Made by a program: the position numbers and the translations under genes. Positions 19,101-27,824 of a DNA stretch of 64,000 nucleotides are shown piece by piece. How positions within the stretch are numbered: position 1 is the first letter of the stretch; each line of letters opens with the position of its first letter. Source of the stretch: Flavobacterium fluvii (GTDB taxonomy: Bacteria > Bacteroidota > Bacteroidia > Flavobacteriales > Flavobacteriaceae). The DNA lies in the NCBI RefSeq assembly GCF_900129545.1, contig NZ_FQWB01000007.1, positions 62,001 through 126,000 on the forward strand, written 5' to 3'. The notes below the pieces were generated by a model. The model was not told the origin of the DNA. It made no database searches and worked only from the letters and a program-made list of their open reading frames with translations.

Positions 19101-19810
19101 ATGCCTTTAACAGTAGCCAATTTGGTGTTTTCACTAGCCTTTCTATAGCTGTAATGCAATTCGAAAGGATTCCTGCTTGGATTGGCCTTATACACATCGC
19201 CTCCCTTAGTGCCAAGCCAAATAATATTTTCATCATCTATAAAAAAATCGGTGACATAATCATCCAATAATTGTCCTGGACGATTGATGTTGGCCGTATA
19301 ACGATATTCTTTGCCTGATTTTATATCCTGGGAAGTCAACAGGTGTGAGGATAAAACATACCTTTTCCCATTTACAATTCGATCTTTATTTAATTCATTG
19401 GAATTGCTTGCCAGCTTGTCAATTATAATCTTGGGTACTTTAGTATTGGCAACAATTTTAAACGAATTTAACTGATAGTTAAATCGAACGTATTTCCTGT
19501 CGAAGGTTAAAAACCAAAGTCCCAATTTGTTGTCGGAAACGATATTGCGTATCCGATTATTGGGTAATGAAGTCTTGTTTTTTGGATTGTGGTAAAAAAA
19601 GTCAAATGTTCTTCCATCATATCGATAAGCACCATTCCAGCTTCCAAACCAAATGTAGCCTATGGAATCCTTGGCAATACCATGTATTTGGGTAACGGGG
19701 TTCGCTTCTCGACCCGAAATCTTTTCAAAAAAAAGGTCTTGACCCAAACAATTAAGCACAAACAAATTGTTAAGCAAAAAACAAAACAAAACAAGCCTTT
19801 TTCTATACAT
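16148..19810 (-). CDS. Hybrid two-component system (HTCS) regulator
   Basis: A 1,220-residue membrane regulator starting at MYRKRLVLF; an upstream start 25 codons earlier would bury the signal peptide. Layout: signal peptide, periplasmic two-propeller sensor of reg_prop repeats (repeated GYIWFGSWNG and NIIWLGTKGG type blades), a Y_Y_Y domain ending near residue 660, one transmembrane helix (about 666-685), a histidine kinase with His722 in ISHDLKTPL and an ATPase domain with N and G boxes, a receiver domain with Asp1020 (VSDIMMPE), and a C-terminal AraC-type DNA-binding domain. HTCS proteins bind a specific oligosaccharide in the periplasm and activate the linked degradation genes. I infer that it binds the tandem TATCA-N5-TGCCAWW sites at 5,684, 10,868 and 15,839. 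Confidence 0.93.
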   Translation of the reverse strand: MYRKRLVLFCFLLNNLFVLNCLGQDLFFEKISGREANPVTQIHGIAKDSIGYIWFGSWNGAYRYDGRTFDFFYHNPKNKTSLPNNRIRNIVSDNKLGLWFLTFDRKYVRFNYQLNSFKIVANTKVPKIIIDKLASNSNELNKDRIVNGKRYVLSSHLLTSQDIKSGKEYRYTANINRPGQLLDDYVTDFFIDDENIIWLGTKGGDVYKANPSRNPFELHYSYRKASENTKLATVKGILKVNDEIWLATDEGILIYNKEGLDYNHPFYKSNSQIKNTRSFFKDNKGRIWIGGINGLECYDPKSNQCKTVINRALSPNLGIWSVYALEASGNTNLWVGLYNGIACINLANDKISFYDLAATIHNGSVMDVLSVNGRELWLATEGSGVIRLKINGKGKLYDKLVLNTFDKHLENKISGNIIYALHRDKRGAIWVGSSEGLNKIYPNTNPMRIEKIQLQSESPTIYISSITDDAKGNLWIAHKQGLSMIDIATNKISNYRKEDQFGSWTFSERAFHKDVANQKLYFGDKNGYLSFRPNEIKTNSVNDKLIFKTLYLSNEKVIPMDTINDQIVLTKDLSQTQSIQLDYDNRSFTIELASFNYGNTNKMVYEYTLEGYEDKWIKTNSSKITYNRLPPGDYVFKARVVSPNDTKSPIRELDIDVSAPWYGTWLAKIVFLMLLGLILYWVFKEILYRDRLKNEIKLERLNLEQQEALNKEKLEFFTNISHDLKTPLTLIADPLKRLQDNKVAPEDREVYYSIVNRNISYLTKLIHQILDFRKSEMGKLKLKPVAQDFKVFMEECHTTFKHIAINRNIDLKLQISDEPLYCYLDFEKLEQIINNIVSNAFKYTPDGGTIQLSASFDKAKSTIAISIEDNGIGIEAAALEKIFEPFNNVGPSPYYGSSSGIGLSLSRNLIELLEGSISMESTPNKGTKALITLPCLMAKNEDISPVKEEPVFLNEDYEEELEPTSFENGKPTLLIVEDNLDVQTYLGKELGKEYSLIQEYDGKRGLAAAIKYIPDIIVSDIMMPEMEGTEFCKELKSNENTSHIPLIFLTAKASDADQIEGFNLGAEAYVMKPFNVDILNAQIKSVLENRIILQNRLGTIKKIDQLQEEVTSVDNGFLDKVIEIITLNIEDTDFNSDELAQALGISQRQLFRKLKGISGSTVHEFITKVKMNQAEELLKNSGLSISQIAYKVGFSEPSNFSRTFSKHFGCSPSQYLSKGA

Positions 19811-19989
19811 TCCTTTTCTCAAATAAAGTAAAAAATCTTTCTTACTAATGAGTTGTAAAATTATGGTAATATTTGATGAATACAATATGAAATAAAAAAA
19901 ATGAACCTAATTTAAAATTGTTTCATCTCTTTATAAGCAAAATAATATCTCCAAATTAGCCAAAAGTCTTGAAATGTTTTAAATTGTTT

Positions 19990-20027
19990 GTTGGCAAAAA
20001 AAGATATTTTTCATTTCGGTTGCCAAC
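19990..20027. promoter_or_regulatory. Inverted repeat GTTGGCAA/TTGCCAAC upstream of the HTCS
   Basis: Perfect 8-bp arms (19,990-19,997 and 20,020-20,027) are separated by 22 bp, between the GH95 stop and the HTCS start. There is no T-tract typical of a terminator. It contains the same GCCA core as the candidate operators but not the direct-repeat layout, so its role is uncertain. Confidence 0.35.
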
Positions 20028-20032
20028 TAATT

Positions 20033-22441
20033 TTACCAAATTATTTCTATTCTCTGTCCTTTTTTCAAAGTGATTGCCTTGTTTTTGTCGCCACTGATAA
20101 GTGTTGTTTTTCCACCATTTTTAGAAAAAACAGTCACTTTTTTCAGGGTTTTGGCATTCCATTCCATCGATATTTCAAATCCTCCTCGGGCACAAATTCC
20201 TTTTACGGAACCGCTTTCCCAAGCATCGGGTAAGGCTGGAAGCAACCTGATTTCGGATTCGTTGGACTGAACCAACATTTCGGCAACGGCAGCCGCACCA
20301 CCGAAATTCCCGTCAATTTGAAACGGTGGATGCGCATCAAACAAGTTGGGATACGTCCCTCCTCCTCGCCTTGGTTTCTCCGTTTTCTTTTTGTCTGGAT
20401 CGACATAACGAAGCAGTTCACGGAACATTTTATAAGAACGATTGCCGTCCCAAAGTCGTGCCCAAAGATTGATGCGCCAGCCCTTGGACCAACCCGTGGT
20501 TTCGTCGCCTTTTATCTCCAAAGTTCGTCTGGAAGCACTGGCCAATTCAGGGGTTTTCAATGGCGTGATGTGGTCGCCAGGAAAAAGTCCGAACAACTGC
20601 GATTGATGGCGGTGTTTGGGATCTTTGTCATTCCAGTCGAAATACCATTCCTGCAAGTTTCCTTTTTTTCCAATTTGGTAAGGATGCAATTTGGAAAGTG
20701 CGGTTTCGAGTTTTGTCCTAAATTCCGCATCCACATTCAACACTTTTGAGGCTTTAATGGTTTTGTCGAAACATTCTCGAATCATTGCCAAATCGGCTGT
20801 TCCACCGTAGATTGTGGCTCCAATAAAACCATCTGGGGTAATGTATTGATTTTCTGGAGAAGTCGATGGCGAAGTGATTAAATTGCCGTTTTGGTCTTCA
20901 ACCAACCATTTCAGGCAAAATTGTGCTGCGCCTTTCATTAGTTCGTAACCCTCGTTTTTGAGATAATCTTTATCTTGCGTAAACGCATAATGCTCCCAAA
21001 TATGGGTACTCAACCAAGCTCCCGCCATTGGCCAACACGCCCACATCGGTTCTTCTTTCCCAAAAACTCCAACAGGATTGGTCATTGCCCAAATATCAGA
21101 ATTATGCGCTGCTGCCCAACCTTCGTCAACGCCGTAAAAAGTCTTGGCGGTCACTTTTCCCGTCACCGAAAGATTTTTGATAAAACTCAAAAGTGGCAAA
21201 TGCATTTCCGAAAGATTCGTGATTTCGGCAAGCCAATAATTCTCTTCCAAATTGATGTTCATCGTGTAATTGCTGCTCCAAGGCGGATTGAGATATGGAT
21301 TCCAAAGTCCTTGCAAATTGGCAGGAACGCCCATTGTTCTGGAACTGCTGATGAGTAAATAACGACCATATTGGAAGTACAAAATTTCCAGATTCTTGTC
21401 TTCTTTTCCATCAGCATAGCGCAACAAACGTTCGTCGGTCGGCAAATTCGGGGCTTCTGTTTTTCCTAAATTCAAGGTAACTCGGTTGTAAAACTTTTGG
21501 TAATCGGCTATGTGGGATTGTTTTAATTTGTCGAATGATTTGGAAAAGGCTTTGTTCAAATTATCCAAGGCAATGGCTTTGTCGTTCAATCCCTTGGTGG
21601 CTGGATTCTTGTCGAAACCGTTAAAACTGGTGGCGATGGAAACATAAATCAAGGCTTCGGTGGCGTCTTTTAATCCCAAACTCGAAGTGGAACTTGTAAT
21701 TGTTCCGTCCGTGTTTTTAATTTTTATCAAAGTGGTGAATCGTGTTCCTCGTTCTTTTTCCAAAAGAAAAGTAGGCACAACTTGATAACCCGGGTTTTCG
21801 TGAATGGGTGCAACGCCATTCATCGAAAGCACATTATCCTTGGCTTCCATTTTGAATTTTAATAAACTATTCGAATTGATGTCAAAATTCAAGGCTCCTT
21901 TCTTGCTGCTGGTAAGCCTGATCACCATAATTTGGTCTGGTGCCGAAACAAAGTATTCACGGGTAAATTTCACCCCATCAATTTCATAACTTACTTTCGA
22001 AATGGCTTTGGAAATATCCAGTTCCCTGTAATAATTGGTGGCTTTTCCTGTGTGATGATTGTCAATATTCAGCGTTCCCAGCGGCGCAAAAGATTCGGAA
22101 TTTTTGCCTTGAATCTTTTTATTCAATTCTTCAGCGAGTTTGTAATTTTCGTTTTTCAATGCTTCGCGAATGGCCGGCAAGTTCTTGTAAGCCTCGGGAT
22201 TCATGTTCGCATTTACGGGTTCACCCGACCAAAGCGTGATGTCGTTCAAATAAATCTTGTCCGAATCGACACCTCCAAAAACGGTTGCCCCCATTTTTCC
22301 ATTGCCCAAAACAAGGCTTTCCTCGAAATAATCTGCTGCTTGTTTGTACCAAAGAATATGGTCTGATTGCGCAGAAACACTTGCACAAAAAGAAAAACAA
22401 ATGACAACTAAGAATAGTTTATTTAAGCGGTTTGATTGCAT
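20033..22441 (-). CDS. GH95 alpha-L-fucosidase/galactosidase
   Basis: An 802-residue secreted enzyme with a signal peptide ending at about residue 24. The N-terminal beta domain carries the family hallmark LGNGKMGATVFGG and the IYLNDITLWSGEP block. In the (alpha/alpha)6 barrel the catalytic asparagines (MNINLEENYW), the acid Glu of SPSTSPENQY and the DGNFGG motif are present. GH95 enzymes invert alpha-1,2-L-fucosyl or alpha-L-galactosyl linkages, such as those at the ends of xyloglucan and some pectin side chains. It is the last gene of the GH31-to-GH95 run, 41 bp after GH43. Confidence 0.9.
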   Translation of the reverse strand: MQSNRLNKLFLVVICFSFCASVSAQSDHILWYKQAADYFEESLVLGNGKMGATVFGGVDSDKIYLNDITLWSGEPVNANMNPEAYKNLPAIREALKNENYKLAEELNKKIQGKNSESFAPLGTLNIDNHHTGKATNYYRELDISKAISKVSYEIDGVKFTREYFVSAPDQIMVIRLTSSKKGALNFDINSNSLLKFKMEAKDNVLSMNGVAPIHENPGYQVVPTFLLEKERGTRFTTLIKIKNTDGTITSSTSSLGLKDATEALIYVSIATSFNGFDKNPATKGLNDKAIALDNLNKAFSKSFDKLKQSHIADYQKFYNRVTLNLGKTEAPNLPTDERLLRYADGKEDKNLEILYFQYGRYLLISSSRTMGVPANLQGLWNPYLNPPWSSNYTMNINLEENYWLAEITNLSEMHLPLLSFIKNLSVTGKVTAKTFYGVDEGWAAAHNSDIWAMTNPVGVFGKEEPMWACWPMAGAWLSTHIWEHYAFTQDKDYLKNEGYELMKGAAQFCLKWLVEDQNGNLITSPSTSPENQYITPDGFIGATIYGGTADLAMIRECFDKTIKASKVLNVDAEFRTKLETALSKLHPYQIGKKGNLQEWYFDWNDKDPKHRHQSQLFGLFPGDHITPLKTPELASASRRTLEIKGDETTGWSKGWRINLWARLWDGNRSYKMFRELLRYVDPDKKKTEKPRRGGGTYPNLFDAHPPFQIDGNFGGAAAVAEMLVQSNESEIRLLPALPDAWESGSVKGICARGGFEISMEWNAKTLKKVTVFSKNGGKTTLISGDKNKAITLKKGQRIEIIW

Positions 22442-22482
22442 ATTTTATAAATAAATTTTGTTTAAATTTAATCATTTACCAT

Positions 22483-23985
22483 TTAAAAAATAGGCCTGTA
22501 GATAAAATTTTTAAAAGTAACCAAACCTTCCCCAACAGCAGATAGTCCCAATCTAAGACTCATAAAACCACTCAACACATTATGATTAAATGAGGAAACC
22601 TCGGCAGAATTTTCAATTTTAACCCAGTCTTTTCCATCCAAACTGTAGAACATATTTACAATCTGTTCCTTTTTTTCCAAGCGCAAAAACAAATGTGTTT
22701 TATTCACTCCTTTTACGGTGGGAAATTGCCAAACTCTTAGAATCGCCATAATATTTTCTTTATCGAAAGCGATACCCGTAAATAATTTAGTATCGTAGAA
22801 AAGAACCAGTCCAGCCGATGCATTACCTTCTATTTCAACTTCAACTTCAGCGGTGTAGGAATGATCGGAAGGCGTGCATAACAAGGGAGAACTTTGACCA
22901 ATTCCCGCTCCTTTTCCCTTGATTTTTATTCCATTGGAAGAAAATGTGGTTCTTTGAGAATCATATTCGTCAAAAAACTGCCATTGCGGATTGAGCTTCG
23001 CCCCGGTAAAAGCATCCGAAAGCATGAAATCACTTTTTATGGATTCACCTGCCGGTTTTTTTATGACATCTTCGGTTTTAATACCCTCTTTCATTTTGAA
23101 CCAACCATCCTTTGTCCATTCTATGGGTTGTAAAAGCGTTTGACGTCCCATATTGTAATACCCATTCTCATAACCGTGAAAAACCATCCACCATTTTCCA
23201 TTGATGTCGTCAATTATCGTGGCGTGTCCTTTCGACCACCATTTTTCGGAACTATCTTTAGTTCTAATTATGGGATTGTAGGGCGAATTTTCCCAAGGAC
23301 CAAAAGGAGATTTTGATCGTGCCGATATTACCATATGGCTGGTAGCTGGGCCTGCCGTTCCGCCTTCGGCAACCGTTAAGTAATAATAATCACCTCTTTT
23401 CAGCATTTTGGGACCTTCCAGACAAAAACATTCGATAGACCAATCATTCGGGATTTTCCAACCATCATAAGCGTGAGTTGTTTTACCTACAACCGAAAGT
23501 CCGTCAGGAGAAAGAGGCACATAACTGCCATCGCTAAAATAAATAAACCGATTGCCTTTATCATCCACAAAATGTCCCGGGTCAATATTGCCAATTTTCA
23601 AATCTATCGGATCACTCCAAGGACCATTTATGGTATCTGCCCATACCACGTAATTGGTATTATTGGCAGGAAAATAGATGTAAAATTTGTTGTTGTATTT
23701 GACCAAATCTGGCGCCCAAACCGAGCCGACACTTTTTTGGAGAGCGTGTGTTATGGGCTTCCAATTCACCAAATCTTTGGAAGTCCAAATCAATAAACCC
23801 GGATAATAATTGAAGGAAGAATGCACGATATAATAATCTTCACCATCCCTGATGACTGATGGATCGGGGTAATCTCCGGCAAATATCGGATTTTGATAAA
23901 ATTCGTTACCCACTTTAGGACTCTGTTGCTGTGCATGGATTGCAAGCGAAATGGAAAACACAAATAAGAGGATTTTTTTTTTCAT
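22483..23985 (-). CDS. GH43 beta-xylosidase/alpha-L-arabinofuranosidase
   Basis: A 500-residue secreted enzyme. After a signal peptide (about 1-18) the five-bladed propeller of family 43 starts with the catalytic base motif DYPDPSVIRDG; the pKa-modulating Asp region (NIDPGHFVDD) and the acid motif CLEGPKM follow. Residues about 315-500 are a beta-sandwich of the DUF1349/GH43 C-terminal type. Family 43 removes xylosyl or arabinosyl residues; with BACON-GH5, GH31 and GH95 as neighbours, removal of arabinose from xyloglucan branches is plausible. The exact specificity cannot be read. Confidence 0.88.
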   Translation of the reverse strand: MKKKILLFVFSISLAIHAQQQSPKVGNEFYQNPIFAGDYPDPSVIRDGEDYYIVHSSFNYYPGLLIWTSKDLVNWKPITHALQKSVGSVWAPDLVKYNNKFYIYFPANNTNYVVWADTINGPWSDPIDLKIGNIDPGHFVDDKGNRFIYFSDGSYVPLSPDGLSVVGKTTHAYDGWKIPNDWSIECFCLEGPKMLKRGDYYYLTVAEGGTAGPATSHMVISARSKSPFGPWENSPYNPIIRTKDSSEKWWSKGHATIIDDINGKWWMVFHGYENGYYNMGRQTLLQPIEWTKDGWFKMKEGIKTEDVIKKPAGESIKSDFMLSDAFTGAKLNPQWQFFDEYDSQRTTFSSNGIKIKGKGAGIGQSSPLLCTPSDHSYTAEVEVEIEGNASAGLVLFYDTKLFTGIAFDKENIMAILRVWQFPTVKGVNKTHLFLRLEKKEQIVNMFYSLDGKDWVKIENSAEVSSFNHNVLSGFMSLRLGLSAVGEGLVTFKNFIYRPIF

Positions 23986-23994
23986 TTTTTAGAT

Positions 23995-24035
23995 TATAAA
24001 AAAAATGGCAATTCAACTGGAATATTCATCCAGTT
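23995..24035 (-). terminator. Small hairpin between GH5 and GH43
   Basis: An AACTGGA/TCCAGTT stem (24,015-24,035) is followed on the minus strand by an A/T run ending in a T-tract. The short stem makes partial rather than complete termination likely. Confidence 0.4.
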
Positions 24036-24055
24036 AAATTACCAATAAAGTTTAA

Positions 24056-25558
24056 TTATTTCAAACCGTCAAGCAATCCTGTCAAGGCTTGATTGTCGAA
24101 TATGGTATTATTTGTTCTGTTAAAAATGGCTGAACCATTGTTACCCATTCCTCCTGCATCCCAATAAAATGGCAATAAACCATTCGCTTTTGCTTGTTGA
24201 ACCACATATTTCAAGAAAAAAGCTCTTGAAGCCAAGTGCAAAGTCAAATCGCTACCCGTCAAATTCGAACGTCTAATTGCCCCAAATTCACCCAAAACCA
24301 CGGGAATTCCTTTGTCGACAAATTGCGTTTTCATTGATTTGAAAAGCTTGTCCAATTCTGCTTCTTCTCCATAATTGGAATTGTGTGCAGTATCGGTTGT
24401 GGAATGGTAATTGGCTCCCCAATAATAGAACATTTTGCCCCAAGTTTCGTCTTTTTCCATCCCACAAAAATTCCAAGGCGTGTAATAATGGACTTCCACC
24501 ATCATTCGGCTAGCCACTTTATCGGTTGGCAAAGTCAACATCAATTTATTCGTTTTGTCAATATCCGTTGTTGGCCCTTGAACTACCAAAGTACGATAGG
24601 CATTTTTTCCTCCAGTAGCTCTTACGGCATCGATAAATGTTTGGTGGTAAGATGTCAAAACTGCCATTTGGGCGGCATCATCGACACTTGGCTCATTGGC
24701 ACTGGCAAAAAGTAAATGTTCGTCAAAATCCCTTAAACTGGTGGCAATTTGTTCCCAAAATGCTTTTTGTTTGGCGTTATTTTCTGCTTTTTTGGCATCG
24801 GTACAATTATTTTCGAGCCAGCCGCCGTCCCAGTGGATGTTGACCAAAACATACATGTCGTTATCAACACAATATTGGACTACTTCTTTTACTCTAGCCA
24901 GCCATGTTGCACTAATTTGGGCAGTGGCAGAATTGGCCATATTTTGATTCCAGGAACAAGGAATTCGAATGGCATTGAAACCATTGGCCTTAACCAAATC
25001 AATCAAGGCTTTGGTCACTTTTGGGTTTCCCCAAGCTGTTTCGCCTCCGGTGGCTTCCAACGTATTGCCTATGTTCCAACCCAATTTTATTTTGGCAGCT
25101 AATTGCACGGCCGAACTGCTCATTCCGATTGCGTCAGCGGCAATTGGATTGGTGTTATAACTCGGATAAGTCACTGGAAGAACCACCACTGGTGCGGGCT
25201 GAGTAATTGTAATTTGCACAGAAGCTACTTGATTCGAACTAATGGTTAGGGTTGCTGTGCGTGCCACTGTTCCCGGATTGGCAGTAGCAGTAATGGAAAC
25301 CGAGGTTGAGCCTGCCACTCCAGAAGTTTTACTTATTTGAATCCAACTGGTATCTGAACTACTGATTGACCAAGAATCAGCATTCGTCGTAATTGAAATT
25401 CCTGAACTGTTTCCTGTACTAATAAATTCAATGGAACTTACATTTACAGTGAGTGTTTTGGCTGTTGGTTTTGTCTCGGGAGTCGATCCTGAATCGGAAC
25501 TACAAGCCCCAATTCCTAAAAAAATCAAGCATAGAATAGCAACGAATTTTTTTTTCAT
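24056..25558 (-). CDS. BACON-GH5 endo-glucanase/xyloglucanase lipoprotein
   Basis: A 500-residue lipoprotein (lipobox near Cys19, IGACSSDSG), so likely anchored on the outer membrane. Residues about 38-122 are a BACON domain (WSISSSDTSWIQISKTSG), followed by a GH5 TIM barrel starting at KLGWNIGNTLEA. The acid Glu289 (SANEPS) and nucleophile Glu424 (LGEFGA) are present. The N-terminal motif ETAWGNP and the BACON-GH5 order resemble subfamily 4 xyloglucanases such as the surface GH5 of the Bacteroides ovatus xyloglucan locus. This is the backbone-cutting enzyme of the second arm and overlaps in regulation with GH3, only 8 bp upstream. Confidence 0.88.
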   Translation of the reverse strand: MKKKFVAILCLIFLGIGACSSDSGSTPETKPTAKTLTVNVSSIEFISTGNSSGISITTNADSWSISSSDTSWIQISKTSGVAGSTSVSITATANPGTVARTATLTISSNQVASVQITITQPAPVVVLPVTYPSYNTNPIAADAIGMSSSAVQLAAKIKLGWNIGNTLEATGGETAWGNPKVTKALIDLVKANGFNAIRIPCSWNQNMANSATAQISATWLARVKEVVQYCVDNDMYVLVNIHWDGGWLENNCTDAKKAENNAKQKAFWEQIATSLRDFDEHLLFASANEPSVDDAAQMAVLTSYHQTFIDAVRATGGKNAYRTLVVQGPTTDIDKTNKLMLTLPTDKVASRMMVEVHYYTPWNFCGMEKDETWGKMFYYWGANYHSTTDTAHNSNYGEEAELDKLFKSMKTQFVDKGIPVVLGEFGAIRRSNLTGSDLTLHLASRAFFLKYVVQQAKANGLLPFYWDAGGMGNNGSAIFNRTNNTIFDNQALTGLLDGLK

Positions 25559-25566
25559 TCCTGGTT

Positions 25567-27792
25567 TTATTTAATGGTTACGACAACTTCCTTTTTAATA
25601 TCTCTCGATGAACTTCCCAATTTCAAGGTATAATTTCCTGGTTCTACCGTCCATTTTTTGGTTTCGACATTGTAATAGGCCAATTCTTTTACGGGAACTT
25701 GAATAGTTACAGTTTCTGATTTTCCTGCTTTTACCAATACTTTTTGGAAACCTTTCAACTCTTGGGCGGCACGACTGATTTTCGAATCCAATTTAGAAGA
25801 ATACAATTGTACCACTTCTTGTCCATCCACTGTTCCGGTGTTTTTAACGGTTATGGAAACCGCAATTGTTTCATTGTCCGCATACGATTTTTTGTCCGTT
25901 TTGGCATTGTCGAAAGCAAAAGTGGTGTAGGACAATCCGAAACCAAATGGATAAAGAGGTTCGATTTTTTTGGTGTCAAACCAACGATATCCAACCAAAA
26001 TTCCTTCGGCATAAGTAACTGTTTTGTCACCGGGAAAACTGTTGGTGGCGTGAGCAGGAGAATCTTCAATCTTTTTAGGCATTGTCCAAGGCAATTTTCC
26101 TGACGGATTTATTTTTCCCAACAATACGTCGGCCAAAGCATTTCCTCCTTCGGAACCGTTGAACCAACTCCAAACCAATGTTGGTGATTTTTGGTTCAAA
26201 TCAACAAGATCAAAAGGAGCTCCAGCGATAATGACAACGATTGTATTTGGATTGACGGCTCTAACTTTGTCAATCAATTCTTCTTGTGCAAAAGGTAGTT
26301 TCAAGTTCCTGCGATCCGATGCTTCGGTCTCGTAATCCCGGTTGGAACCTGCAAAAACGATGGCCATATCCGATTTTTTGGCTGCTTCGATGGCTTCCTG
26401 CAATTTGGCCGGATCCAATTGGTCGATGGTTACCGGACCATTTGCAGTGATGTTTCCCAAATTTCCGGCGTTTCTCTTGTCATAACGTTCCAAATACCCT
26501 TCTGCATAATTGATTTTGATGGAGGCCGGCAACCTGTTTTTCAACCCTTCCAAAGGCGTAATTTCTCTTTTGGTTTTAACCCCTGCGCCAAATCCTCCCA
26601 AGGCATTTTTCTTGGTGGCATTGTTCCCGATTACGGCAATGGATTTTATTCCATCCAATTTCAAAGGCAAAACATTTTTGTCATTTTTCAACAAAACCAC
26701 CGCTTCCGATGCTATTTTGTAGGCATCTTGGTAATGAGCTTCTGTGGCAATACTTCCTTTCACGCGGTTTTTTTGTTCAGTTCCCATAGCTTTTACTTGG
26801 AACAAAACATTTAAAATTCTTTTCACGTGTTTGTCGATTTCTGCTTCCGAGATTTCTCCCGCCTTGGCAGCAGCGATTAATTTATCGGCCAAGAAAAATT
26901 CGTTGAATGCTTTTGGAGTTCCCATTTCGATATCCAATCCGTTTTTCAAGGTTTTAACGGTAGAATGCACCGCTGCCCAATCCGAAACAACCACGCCCTT
27001 GAAACCCCATTCGTCACGCAAAATGGTGTTGAGCATATAATCGTTCTCGCATAAATAATCTCCCCTGAATTTGTTGTAAGCTCCCATAATACTGTAGGCA
27101 TTAGCTTCTTTTACGGCAGCTTCGAAGGCCGGCAAGTAAATTTCACGCAAGGTTCTTTCGTCAATTTGAACATCGACAAAATCACGATTTGTTTCTTGGT
27201 TATTGGCTGCGAAATGTTTGACGCAAGCCATAACATCGTTGTCTTGCAATCCAACAATCAAGGGCACTGCCATTTTTTTGTTCAGAAAAGGATCTTCGGT
27301 AGAATATTCATAAGTTCTACCTCCCAATGGCGTTCTCACGATATTAATGGCAGGTGAAAGCAACATGTCCTTGTCCCTGGCACGCATTTCCTGCCCCACG
27401 CTATTCCCGAAAGTGTACGCCATCGTCGTGTTCCAAGTGGCGGCCAAGGCTCCAGAAGCCGGATAATAGGTGGCAAAATCATTTGTCCAACCTGCTGCTC
27501 CCCAATTGTCACGATTAATTTCTTCACGAACTCCCAAAGGGCCATCGGCCATTTTCAATTCGGGAATGCCCAAACGTTTTACGCCACCGGTAGAAAACAT
27601 GCTATTGCCGTGCAACATCCCGATTTTTTCTTCGAGTGTCATTTGTGCAATCAATTTGTCTATTTCGGCATCGTATTTTGAAGTCAAAGATTTTGCCGCT
27701 GTCTTTGTGCTTTTAGCAGTTTGGGAATTCGCTTGGTATCCCGTAAACAGCAACATTGAAAAAAGGGACAATGTGATTATTTTATTTTTCAT
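25567..27792 (-). CDS. GH3 beta-glucosidase
   Basis: A 741-residue secreted enzyme with a signal peptide ending near residue 23. It has the usual GH3 order: N-terminal TIM barrel with the nucleophile Asp271 (VVSDWAAV), the KHFAANNQE motif, an alpha/beta sandwich, and a fibronectin-III-like C-terminal domain. It would release glucose from cello- or xyloglucan-oligosaccharides in the periplasm. Gaps to its neighbours are 32 bp (GH39) and 8 bp (GH5), so all three are almost certainly cotranscribed. Confidence 0.92.
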   Translation of the reverse strand: MKNKIITLSLFSMLLFTGYQANSQTAKSTKTAAKSLTSKYDAEIDKLIAQMTLEEKIGMLHGNSMFSTGGVKRLGIPELKMADGPLGVREEINRDNWGAAGWTNDFATYYPASGALAATWNTTMAYTFGNSVGQEMRARDKDMLLSPAINIVRTPLGGRTYEYSTEDPFLNKKMAVPLIVGLQDNDVMACVKHFAANNQETNRDFVDVQIDERTLREIYLPAFEAAVKEANAYSIMGAYNKFRGDYLCENDYMLNTILRDEWGFKGVVVSDWAAVHSTVKTLKNGLDIEMGTPKAFNEFFLADKLIAAAKAGEISEAEIDKHVKRILNVLFQVKAMGTEQKNRVKGSIATEAHYQDAYKIASEAVVLLKNDKNVLPLKLDGIKSIAVIGNNATKKNALGGFGAGVKTKREITPLEGLKNRLPASIKINYAEGYLERYDKRNAGNLGNITANGPVTIDQLDPAKLQEAIEAAKKSDMAIVFAGSNRDYETEASDRRNLKLPFAQEELIDKVRAVNPNTIVVIIAGAPFDLVDLNQKSPTLVWSWFNGSEGGNALADVLLGKINPSGKLPWTMPKKIEDSPAHATNSFPGDKTVTYAEGILVGYRWFDTKKIEPLYPFGFGLSYTTFAFDNAKTDKKSYADNETIAVSITVKNTGTVDGQEVVQLYSSKLDSKISRAAQELKGFQKVLVKAGKSETVTIQVPVKELAYYNVETKKWTVEPGNYTLKLGSSSRDIKKEVVVTIK

Positions 27793-27824
27793 ATATGCAA
27801 AATTTATTTTTATTGTTTTTAAGA

